Positions 11,233 to 18,900 of a DNA stretch of 39,037 nucleotides are shown in pieces. Position numbers and translations under genes: made by a program. Each line of letters opens with the position of its first letter. Within the stretch, counting starts at the first letter, position 1. Origin of the DNA: a virus; IMG/VR virus record IMGVR_UViG_3300010885_072385, positions 1 through 39,037 of that record; one strand, 5' to 3'. The notes beneath the pieces were generated by a model. The model was not told the DNA's origin. It saw only the letters and a list, made by a program, of their open reading frames with translations, and did not search any database.

Positions 11233-11619
11233 CTAATTTGATACTGATCGTTTGTCGAAATCAATTGAAAATGAATTGACTACATCAAATGGTACATATA
11301 GCAAGTCCATTTGAACTTGAATACCATATTCATATTCAGTGACAACCGCATTTAATAATTTGACTCGACTATCTGATGCTATGATTTGCTCACAACTTGT
11401 GGCTATTTGATCTTTGACATATTCGTCAAATGGTTCAAACAACAAATCCCATCCAGCAAATCCCCAATTTGGCATCATGATACGTTCACCTCTTCGAGTC
11501 ATAAATTGGCAATATAGATCTCGATTAACCAAATCAATGTCAGTCCATCGGGTTTGTTTTGATGTTGTGTTGTTGGTGCTGAAACCAACAAATAAACCTG
11601 TTGTTTTAAGTTTTGTCAT
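11233..11619 (-). CDS. 25: Baseplate wedge subunit gp25-like
   Basis: 128 residues, close to T4 gp25 (132). It has the gp25 pattern: an N-terminal DLVNRDL segment, the MMPNWGF motif, a central FEPFDEYVKDQIATSCEQII helix, and a C-terminal beta region ending in FSIDFDK. gp25 homologues are part of the conserved wedge core (gp6-gp25-gp53) of contractile tails. No Shine-Dalgarno is visible before the ATG at 11619; instead an ATAAATA-type box lies 6 nt upstream. It is followed directly by gp6 on the same strand. Confidence 0.9.
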   Translation of the reverse strand: MTKLKTTGLFVGFSTNNTTSKQTRWTDIDLVNRDLYCQFMTRRGERIMMPNWGFAGWDLLFEPFDEYVKDQIATSCEQIIASDSRVKLLNAVVTEYEYGIQVQMDLLYVPFDVVNSFSIDFDKRSVSN

Positions 11620-11625
11620 TACATT

Positions 11626-11633
11626 TATTTATG
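11626..11633 (-). promoter_or_regulatory. Late-promoter-like box before gp25
   Basis: The minus strand reads CATAAATA, seven of eight matches to the T4 late consensus TATAAATA used by gp55-programmed polymerase. Six nt separate it from the gp25 ATG, so the RNA 5' end would lie at or almost at the start codon. It is paired with a divergent plus-strand box 20 nt away. Confidence 0.5.
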
Positions 11634-11652
11634 TTGGGAAATAAAGTACCGA

Positions 11653-11660
11653 GATAAATA
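11653..11660 (+). promoter_or_regulatory. Late-promoter-like box before the first small gene
   Basis: GATAAATA on the plus strand, seven of eight matches to TATAAATA, with 6 nt (TATCAA) before the ATG at 11667. It is divergent to the gp25 box. No Shine-Dalgarno sits between box and start. Confidence 0.5.
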
Positions 11661-11666
11661 TATCAA

Positions 11667-11861
11667 ATGGATAATCCTTTTCCCTATGAAACCAAATTGA
11701 CTGGGTATCATGATGTCAATCGCGTTTGTCATGACATGGGGTTGATTTATCTAAAGGATTATATCTATCGAAGTTCAATTGAATTTGGTAGTCGAGATTG
11801 GACGATTACCATTAATTTCCGAGAAATCTCAGATTTGGTATTGTTTAAAATCACCATATGA
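11667..11861 (+). CDS. Small hypothetical protein, 64 residues
   Basis: I do not recognise this protein. It starts MDNPFPYETKLTGYHDVNRV and contains RVCHDMGLIYLKDYIYRSSI; there is no membrane segment or signal peptide. It is supported as a gene by its position just downstream of a late-promoter-like box, by the divergent arrangement with gp25, and by a second small gene with the same type of upstream box following at once. Only 15 nt separate its stop from the next start. Confidence 0.5.
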   Translation: MDNPFPYETKLTGYHDVNRVCHDMGLIYLKDYIYRSSIEFGSRDWTITINFREISDLVLFKITI

Positions 11862-11863
11862 TA

Positions 11864-11871
11864 GATAAATA
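11864..11871 (+). promoter_or_regulatory. Late-promoter-like box before the second small gene
   Basis: GATAAATA followed by 5 nt (TAGAT) and the ATG at 11877. There is no Shine-Dalgarno. The geometry matches the box in front of the preceding gene. Confidence 0.45.
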
Positions 11872-11876
11872 TAGAT

Positions 11877-12116
11877 ATGACAAAAAAGCCATTTATAGAT
11901 CTGGAAAACCTATCAATATATTTGAAACGCACCAGCATTGATGCAATAAAAGCAGCCATGGGTGAATTAGATTATGTGGTTGACCGTGATTATTGGATAT
12001 ATACCGATCAATACCTGGGTTTCAAACAATTTAGAATCAAATGTAGAAATGCAGCAATATTTGGCAAAATATCAAAATTAATCAATATTGAATCCAATCA
12101 AATAAATAAAGCATGA
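11877..12116 (+). CDS. Small hypothetical protein, 79 residues
   Basis: Unrecognised; begins MTKKPFIDLENLSIYLKRTS. The centre, DYVVDRDYWIYTDQYLGFKQFRIK, suggests a small alpha/beta fold. It overlaps the start of the large GH19 gene by 4 nt (ATGA at 12113-12116), so the two are probably translationally coupled. A helper or regulator of the downstream muralytic protein is possible but not shown by the sequence. Confidence 0.55.
   Translation: MTKKPFIDLENLSIYLKRTSIDAIKAAMGELDYVVDRDYWIYTDQYLGFKQFRIKCRNAAIFGKISKLINIESNQINKA
12101..12108 (+). promoter_or_regulatory. ATAAATA box before the GH19 gene
   Basis: AATAAATA lies inside the end of the preceding small gene, with 4 nt (AAGC) before the ATG at 12113. 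It has the same spacing as boxes at 26265, 34377 and, on the minus strand, 27261. Confidence 0.4.
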
Positions 12117-15100
12117 CACGTGAATTATTTGAATTTGTGACAACTGAATTATTGACTCATCCTGGTGGGTGGATAGATAATCTCGGAAATTTATATCATT
12201 TGGGAAATTTATCCCATGATGAAGCTGCTAAAACAATTTTTGATTTTGAATATGGTTCTGCTTCTGCACTGAATATGGGTTTCATAAAATTCGATTACAG
12301 CATAGAAAATCGAAGACTAATTGCAGTACTAAGAATCAAAAATGATCGTGCAATCAAAAAATTAATTGATTTAATAAAAAACAATACTCCCAAACATGTT
12401 ACTATTCATATGGAAAATGAATTCACGTTCAAAACTGATTATGAAGATGCCGTTCAAATATTATTTGATTTTTTGAATCACAGTAAAAAACCAACTACAA
12501 ATACGCATTACCAACCCATATCTGAATCAGAAGCAGTTCCTCATACTGATTATGGTTATTGGATAATAATGACTGGAGAAATTGAACCAGTGCCTTTTGA
12601 AAAGCATCAGTATGTTGGTCGGGAACTGATTAGAAAACACAATTTAATTATCGCATATGACAAAGATGTAAACGGGTTTTTATTGAGTATAGGATGTATT
12701 CGAGTTGCAATAGAAGATGACAACAGAGTTGCAGTTGAAATGTATGAATATAAACGTCCTGCATTAAAGTCACTGCTAAGAATATTAAAAGAATTGGAAA
12801 AATTTTCTGAACAATCCCTGGACATAATATTAGAATGGGGCAGTAATTACGAAGAAGTAGATTTTATTACTGCGGTGAGAAAAATAAACAAAAAGATAGA
12901 AAGTTTAGTCAATATGAAACATATGGCAGAAAATCGAGGATTTCGTTCTGAAATCTCTAGACAAATCACATTGAGAGAAAATCTAAGATTGAAAGAAGAC
13001 TACACACTTTCATATGAAGATCCTCAGTTACAGCGGATATGGGGTCCAGCTGAAGCTGACATAGTTTACAATGATGATGGCAGTAAAAAAGGATCACGTG
13101 CTGGGAAAATAATACTTGCACTCGCCGGTTTGAGTACTACCTGGGGCATATATTTTGCGTTAACTAATGAGCAACTTGAATCTGTCACAGCTGACATTTT
13201 AATAAAAACGTCAGTTGATCATTTGGTAGATAGCATTGCATCTACATTACCATCACAACAGGACGTAGGTAATATTGATCATATCGATCAACATACTGAG
13301 AACGGACACCAAGTAGTAAAAATCCCTGACAATATACAGCCAGCAGTGGGACTACCTGATTCAGATGGTATAGCAAATGTTGACAATATAGATACCACCA
13401 CGCCTGACATCAATCTTCATCCCTATCAAGATAAGATAGATCCCAGTAAAACCATACATGTTCCCAAACACATTAACCATGAAATAAGAGTTCCAAAAAA
13501 TATGGAACACTTGCCAGTAATTACACGTGAAAAATTTGTTGCTGAAGCACATCATATGAAGGGGGTTGATGAATTACTTCATACTCCAAATGGACAAGCT
13601 CTTCTAGCAGAAGCTCAATCACAAGGACTCAAAGGTACTGAACTACTCCAGTTTGTTGCGCAATGTGCACATGAAACACAGGGCTTTACAAAATTGGAAG
13701 AGGCTGGAAGTCATCGATATTTCCGTAAATATGAACCCAATCATACATTGGGACAGATGTTGGGAAATAAACATCCCGGAGATGGAGAATTATACAAGGG
13801 GCGCGGATTCATACACATTACAGGACGACACAATTATGAAGTTGCTGCCAAAGCATTGCACATGCCGGAATTAGTTGAACATCCTGAGCTTGGTAGTAAA
13901 CCAGATGTGGCAGCAAAAATAGCAGTATGGTATTGGAAAACTCGTGTACAAGATCACGTACATGATTTTTCAAACACATCTCATGTAACTCAATTCATCA
14001 ATCCCAACGAACTTAAGAATACAGAGCACAATACTAGATTGCATGATCGTCATCAAAGATTCTTGGATTTAAAGAAGTTTGCAAGTTTCATTTATAGCGC
14101 ATTAAATTTGGATAACTCACAAACAGTTACAGTTGAACCACTAGTAATTACTGTACATCGAGATCATCCACATCAACCACACCACTCGACCCATCATGAC
14201 CAAACATCTCCTACAGACCTGCATAATGATCAATTACATGAGCAAATTTTGAATGAATTTGAATTCACTACTATAGCAGGAATACTTACCGTTGCTTCTG
14301 GTCTATTGGGTGGGGGCGCAACTGGTGCAGTGGGCGCATTGGATCCTTACAAGAAGGCAAAGGATTTAACCAAACGTGGTGCTCGACGAATTAAAAAAGC
14401 AATGGGTGCATATCCTCTAAAGGGACATATTGAATTCGACAACTTATCAAATGTTATTGGCTATAATCCAGATAATAATTCTGCTCTTGAAATGGGAGTT
14501 GCTTTAATGAGGCGCAACAAAAGTCCAGATGTCAAAGCTCTACAGGCTGGTGGGCTGGCATTTTGGGCACTATTAGTATGTAATCCTGTTGCTCAACAAC
14601 AAGCATTTCAACAAATAAACCAAATATACCGTGGTCCAGACAATATTGCAGAAAATGCCCTGGATAATGTTACACAAGTATTTAAATCTGTAAAAACTGG
14701 TGATGTTCTTGGTTTGGCAGCTGATGTTGCATTGGTTTCTGGAGCTGCTGGTATTTCAGGATATATTGGACGACATATTGGGCACGATATGGTAATGGCA
14801 TTGAAGAAGAGATTCAATAAAAATCGAAGCAAGATGGAACAATCTGTAAGAGCTATAACATCAGCTTTGAAATGTGGAGAAGATGCAAAATTTATTACCC
14901 AAGGCCTGGCTGCATTAATTGAAGGGCAACACCCTATTGAAATTCGAGGTGCGTTGTTATGCGGAGGTATCATATTTTTCAGACTGCTGGAAGCGGAAAA
15001 AGCAACCAAAGCCGTTGTATTCGGTGAAATCATGAAAATACAAACTGAAATCTATAGTGCGATAACAGCAAGCGTTCAAGCAATAGATTATGATGATGAG

Positions 15101-15229
15101 TTTAGTGACAAAACTAGTTCAATGCCTAATGAACCACTCAGTGTGGATCAAATAGGGAAACAACAAACCAAATCAGACAAAAAATTTGTGCCCGTTTGGG
15201 AAGGTAATAAGCGTCAAGGACGGAATTGA
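12113..15229 (+). CDS. Large GH19 (chitinase-like) muralytic virion or lysis protein
   Basis: 1038 residues. The N-terminus holds two diverged tandem copies of a domain of about 110 residues (about 18-118 and 148-265), joined by a linker containing I-S-E-S (136-139). A hydrophobic segment at about 331-350 could span a membrane. A GH19 domain lies at about 498-660, with the catalytic-type AHETQGF motif (E521) and GRGFIHITGRHNY (563-575), as in phage endolysins of the chitinase-19 class that cut peptidoglycan glycan strands. A His-rich linker follows, then a C-terminal part with Gly/Ala-rich hydrophobic stretches (about 720-745, 813-825, 864-885, 945-960). Simple endolysins of this class are usually 180-300 residues, so this may be a virion-associated or injected enzyme that inserts in a membrane. 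Its 3' end overlaps the convergent M15 gene by 16 nt. Confidence 0.8.
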   Translation: MTRELFEFVTTELLTHPGGWIDNLGNLYHLGNLSHDEAAKTIFDFEYGSASALNMGFIKFDYSIENRRLIAVLRIKNDRAIKKLIDLIKNNTPKHVTIHMENEFTFKTDYEDAVQILFDFLNHSKKPTTNTHYQPISESEAVPHTDYGYWIIMTGEIEPVPFEKHQYVGRELIRKHNLIIAYDKDVNGFLLSIGCIRVAIEDDNRVAVEMYEYKRPALKSLLRILKELEKFSEQSLDIILEWGSNYEEVDFITAVRKINKKIESLVNMKHMAENRGFRSEISRQITLRENLRLKEDYTLSYEDPQLQRIWGPAEADIVYNDDGSKKGSRAGKIILALAGLSTTWGIYFALTNEQLESVTADILIKTSVDHLVDSIASTLPSQQDVGNIDHIDQHTENGHQVVKIPDNIQPAVGLPDSDGIANVDNIDTTTPDINLHPYQDKIDPSKTIHVPKHINHEIRVPKNMEHLPVITREKFVAEAHHMKGVDELLHTPNGQALLAEAQSQGLKGTELLQFVAQCAHETQGFTKLEEAGSHRYFRKYEPNHTLGQMLGNKHPGDGELYKGRGFIHITGRHNYEVAAKALHMPELVEHPELGSKPDVAAKIAVWYWKTRVQDHVHDFSNTSHVTQFINPNELKNTEHNTRLHDRHQRFLDLKKFASFIYSALNLDNSQTVTVEPLVITVHRDHPHQPHHSTHHDQTSPTDLHNDQLHEQILNEFEFTTIAGILTVASGLLGGGATGAVGALDPYKKAKDLTKRGARRIKKAMGAYPLKGHIEFDNLSNVIGYNPDNNSALEMGVALMRRNKSPDVKALQAGGLAFWALLVCNPVAQQQAFQQINQIYRGPDNIAENALDNVTQVFKSVKTGDVLGLAADVALVSGAAGISGYIGRHIGHDMVMALKKRFNKNRSKMEQSVRAITSALKCGEDAKFITQGLAALIEGQHPIEIRGALLCGGIIFFRLLEAEKATKAVVFGEIMKIQTEIYSAITASVQAIDYDDEFSDKTSSMPNEPLSVDQIGKQQTKSDKKFVPVWEGNKRQGRN

Positions 15230-16116
15230 GTAGGCATATTTGTCGTATTCAAATAGGGTGCATCTCCGGTTGCTGAATACAATATGCGCGTTAAATCAGA
15301 TTGTTGTGCACCTTTGGCCACATGTAGAAATTTTCCATTTTCGTAAAGTATTAACTGTGTGAATGGCAAACCACTTTTAGCTATCCATTTGAACATCTCT
15401 ATATTCGTTTGGTTATTTGCCATGGTAATATCAGCAGCTGATGCAATACTATGATCCGAATGGTTTCCCGTATGAGCATGAGCAGTATTATAAGACACTG
15501 ATCGAAACCCACTAGTAATGATGAAATTGTATTTCTCTTTAATATGATCAAGTACATCAGTGCATAAATTTTGCCAACGACATGCCAGTTCACTGGTTGA
15601 TAATCCTCGACTGGGTTCTAATTTTTGACCATGCGCTGCTAAATCAATCAACTTAAAATATCGGCTGACCGGAGTATTGTAATCAGCATCAGTTAATGGA
15701 GTGTGAAAATCTCGGCAATTGGTCGCTGGTGTTAAAGCTTTTGCCGGCCCCACCGGCTCATGTAATCCGGCACCTCGATCTCCTATTAGAGCTTGTTGAT
15801 GTGCCGCAGCCAATTTAATACCCTGTGGAGTATTATCGTAAAATACTACCCCATTTTGAGCATATGTATGTGCAGCAATTTGTGTTGGTTCATCTGTTAC
15901 AGGAACAAGTGCTGCTGATCCACCAGCAGTACTCGGACTTGCACCAGGTTGTCCAGAAATAACAGCCGCTCTATTATTAATAAAAACGTCTTTGCTTATG
16001 GGACTGGATATGGTATTTGAAGAAAGATCACCAACCCCACTGATGTTTTTTCCATTTGCAGATAGACTTCCGCCTAAACTGGGACTTGGATCCTGTTGAA
16101 CTCTATCAATTGCCAT
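15214..16116 (-). CDS. Tail-tip protein with PAAR-like N-terminus and M15-type peptidase domain
   Basis: 300 residues. The C-terminal half has the M15 (D-Ala-D-Ala carboxypeptidase/endopeptidase) signature: SGFRS, then S-D-H222-S-I-A-S-A-A-D229 matching SxHxxGxAxD with Gly replaced by Ala, and H265 in FLHVAKG, together a plausible zinc triad. The N-terminal half has a DVFINNRAAVISG segment resembling PAAR-repeat tips that sharpen spikes, but this part is less certain. The ATG at 16116 directly follows the stop of the gp5-like gene, and GGAAAG in that gene's end serves as Shine-Dalgarno. Position after the spike gene suggests a tip component that cuts peptide cross-links during entry. A lysis endopeptidase is the alternative. 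Confidence 0.75.
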   Translation of the reverse strand: MAIDRVQQDPSPSLGGSLSANGKNISGVGDLSSNTISSPISKDVFINNRAAVISGQPGASPSTAGGSAALVPVTDEPTQIAAHTYAQNGVVFYDNTPQGIKLAAAHQQALIGDRGAGLHEPVGPAKALTPATNCRDFHTPLTDADYNTPVSRYFKLIDLAAHGQKLEPSRGLSTSELACRWQNLCTDVLDHIKEKYNFIITSGFRSVSYNTAHAHTGNHSDHSIASAADITMANNQTNIEMFKWIAKSGLPFTQLILYENGKFLHVAKGAQQSDLTRILYSATGDAPYLNTTNMPTQFRP

Positions 16117-18900
16117 TTATGCTTTCCATATGTTACCTTCACGTAAACCATCAACCAAGTGTTTTGAAATTGATACAGTGATATCTGATTTTGCAACGTA
16201 ACCTTTTCTGGTAGTATCAAATCCATGATTTGCTTTATATGCAGCTTCTGTTGAATTCCAAAGCACGTAATTATCCGCTTTGCCAATTGCTTTGGGCCAC
16301 AGCACCGACAAATACAGATCCGTAAGTGATTGATACTTTCCTGAATAGACACTCAGATATTTATATACCCAATCAAGTTGAACTTCTGGTGTCATTTGAG
16401 CTAGTGCGGCAGTGGTTGTTCCCATACTTACGGCGGTTGCTGCCATGAATTGGATTAATCCGGTTGCACTACTCACTCCACATTTTACCGCGGGACTAAA
16501 TGTGCCCGCCGATTCCAAATGCATAACTGCCATTAACCAGTCTGCACCACTGTAATTGGGAGCCAATGTGTCCGCAGGAGGCAATCCCAATTTGGTTGCC
16601 ATGTCCCATACCTTACCTCTGAAAGTCGCACCACCCTTGTCATAACTGTTGACTTTTGTGCCCCACGCTAAATGTGGTCCTGTAATACTAGCTAGTGGCG
16701 GCAAGGTTTTATTAGTACCAGCAAATGCCGCGCCGCGACCGTTTGCAGGAACACCGCCAGTTTGACCAACTTGTAGATGTTCGAAATAGGGTTCGTGAGT
16801 AGGCATTCTAACAACTGTAGTTTGTCGATCCTTGTATGTTTGACTTTTAGAATCATAGGTGACATCAGTCAAAATATTGTCTAATATTTGATCTGCCTGT
16901 TTGGCTTGTTTTGCAACTGATGCCAGTGGACCATTAGCATGTACTTTGGCACCACTTAGTAGGATATCATTTCCGGCTCGAATACTGGCCCCGCCGATTG
17001 CTTGAACAGCGATTTCACCACCACTTAGAGTTTGATGATCCCCAATAGCAGTATCATATGTCGATCCACCAGCTATTCTATGAGTATCACCAATTGATTT
17101 TTGATATAAGCCATCATGAGCCAATTGGTGAATATCAGACGCAGCTTCCATTTTAATATTGCCAATATCATCAGCAGTACCAGTATCAACCAATTTTATG
17201 GATTTACCAACGCCTTCAACCAAAAAGATGGGTCCATTATATGATGTACCAACATCTTTTTTAAATTGTATGTATTGACCATTCATCAATGTCACTCCTC
17301 CAGAAAGTGCGCCTGGTTGAGCCGAGGAAGAACTATTGGCAACCGTGGGATCACTGGTTCCAGGCAATACTGGGCTGCCTGTTATTTGATTCACAACATC
17401 TGCATAATTTTTTGGAAATACGTCTGTTGAATCAAGTGGGATAAATGGATTTTTATATAGATCAATTATCGTATCTCCATTTTGTGCAGCAATTTGTTTT
17501 TGGAATGCAGCAGCCACTCTGTTATTCGCCGGAGCTACCCAAACAATTTTTATGCCAGCCGGGATAGCAGACCTAACTGTTTGATAGGGAGTTATAGTAT
17601 TAACCACTCTCCAATCATCATTCGAACCTGTTGATATGATTACGTATGGGTTGATAATTTGTGATTTTGATAGATCAGAAATTACACTGGAAGTCAAAAC
17701 TCCCGGAGTTGTAATGTTTTGATTGCCAAAAATTCTAGCTATACCAGCAGCTATTCCATCACCAACAACGGTTGTATTTGTTGTTGTCATCTTAACTGCA
17801 ACGTTGGAACTTTGTGTAATGGCGTTGGATGTTGCTGGAAATTGTTGATCTGCAATAACCGGCGGTATTACAGTGTTGGTTGACAGTGTTTGCCCACCTA
17901 GTTGATAGTTTCCTTGATAAGTATAAGTGGGTTGTCCAACTATATTGTTTGCTGCGTCAGTTACATCTAAAAATATGGTGGGATTAAATTCACGTGATTC
18001 ACCTCGAGCCTTCATATAAATACTACCACCTGCATCAAAATAGATGTTGGCATCTGCTCGAAAATTCATATTTCCCTGTGTGCGCAAACTAATATCATTT
18101 TCAGAATAAATGTCTAAAAACCCGTCACCACTTAATTCAATCCAATTTAACCCATCTCGACTAGCAATATAAACACTACCAATTGTGTCATTCACAACTA
18201 TTTGTGCGCCCTGTCGAGTTCTAATCCTAATAAAACTATTGGCATCATTGTCATCAAATACCAATTGACTACCACCGGGAGTTAAAATCCCACTAACTTT
18301 ATTAACGGGAGTAGTACGTCTAGCTCCACTTGAACTTGTACCTCTAGTAGCATCAGTTGCTAGACCCTGTAAAACCAATTGGTCGGCCAGTGGTGAATAA
18401 CGTGGTCTTACCACAGTATTGGGGTCAATTGATTCGTTTAATTTATTGTATTCACTAACAGGCAATGTGGTTGAACTATTATTACCTGGTATACCAGGTA
18501 CCATGTGATTCATATATTGGTTGTATAAACCTCCCCACCAAATGCCTCGACCGGGATCTCCTGCAATAAAAGCACACACAACTTCATTGTCGATGTCAGG
18601 TGGTACGAACCACATGCCATAACTGGTTTGACTGTCTTCCCAGGAGGTGCCAGTTCCATTATCATATAAATTTGTTGCTCCAGCAAATGGCGCACAGTAT
18701 GTTACTGTAATCCAACTGCTTTCATCATCTTGTCTAGCTCCAAATTCTGGAATCCAAACTCGCAATCTTCCTAGTCGTTGTAGATCATTTGCGTCTTTAA
18801 CGAACCCAATATATATTTTGTCCAGGCTGGAATTTCGGCCATCTGGTTGCAAATCCCAACTAGAGCCTGATATAGTAGTTCTTTTGTAGACATTTGACAT
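16117..18900 (-). CDS. 5: gp5-like baseplate hub/spike with SLT domain and degenerate SGNH insert
   Basis: 927 residues. The N-terminus (about 28-130) matches the gp5/VgrG OB-fold: YIGFVKDANDLQRLGRLRVW, then WFVPPDIDNEVVCAFIAGDP and GIWWGGLYN. A beta-rich spike-like segment follows (GGSQLVFDDND, IRIRTRQGAQIVVND, with recurring Ile/Asp patterns to about 310). Residues about 375-510 resemble an SGNH hydrolase but lack key residues: GDG (380-382) replaces GDS, TGSND (424-428) is kept, and DVFP (493-496) replaces DxxH. The C-terminus holds a lytic transglycosylase-like domain with HLESAG (E796) and ATGLIQFM. T4 gp5 instead carries a T4-lysozyme domain in its middle. Start ATG at 18900 overlaps the preceding stop by 1 nt (TAATG) with AAGGAAG upstream. 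Confidence 0.85.
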   Translation of the reverse strand: MSNVYKRTTISGSSWDLQPDGRNSSLDKIYIGFVKDANDLQRLGRLRVWIPEFGARQDDESSWITVTYCAPFAGATNLYDNGTGTSWEDSQTSYGMWFVPPDIDNEVVCAFIAGDPGRGIWWGGLYNQYMNHMVPGIPGNNSSTTLPVSEYNKLNESIDPNTVVRPRYSPLADQLVLQGLATDATRGTSSSGARRTTPVNKVSGILTPGGSQLVFDDNDANSFIRIRTRQGAQIVVNDTIGSVYIASRDGLNWIELSGDGFLDIYSENDISLRTQGNMNFRADANIYFDAGGSIYMKARGESREFNPTIFLDVTDAANNIVGQPTYTYQGNYQLGGQTLSTNTVIPPVIADQQFPATSNAITQSSNVAVKMTTTNTTVVGDGIAAGIARIFGNQNITTPGVLTSSVISDLSKSQIINPYVIISTGSNDDWRVVNTITPYQTVRSAIPAGIKIVWVAPANNRVAAAFQKQIAAQNGDTIIDLYKNPFIPLDSTDVFPKNYADVVNQITGSPVLPGTSDPTVANSSSSAQPGALSGGVTLMNGQYIQFKKDVGTSYNGPIFLVEGVGKSIKLVDTGTADDIGNIKMEAASDIHQLAHDGLYQKSIGDTHRIAGGSTYDTAIGDHQTLSGGEIAVQAIGGASIRAGNDILLSGAKVHANGPLASVAKQAKQADQILDNILTDVTYDSKSQTYKDRQTTVVRMPTHEPYFEHLQVGQTGGVPANGRGAAFAGTNKTLPPLASITGPHLAWGTKVNSYDKGGATFRGKVWDMATKLGLPPADTLAPNYSGADWLMAVMHLESAGTFSPAVKCGVSSATGLIQFMAATAVSMGTTTAALAQMTPEVQLDWVYKYLSVYSGKYQSLTDLYLSVLWPKAIGKADNYVLWNSTEAAYKANHGFDTTRKGYVAKSDITVSISKHLVDGLREGNIWKA

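Noticed and set aside
14608-15033. Minus-strand ORF of 141 residues
   Set aside because: It is an opposite-strand shadow of the GH19 gene C-terminus, whose frame has normal codon use and continues through it.
16358-16365. Perfect TATAAATA on the minus strand
   Set aside because: It lies inside the SLT domain of the gp5-like gene, encodes Tyr-Lys-Tyr, and is about 240 nt from the next gene, which starts right after the gp5 stop. Chance is the simpler reading.
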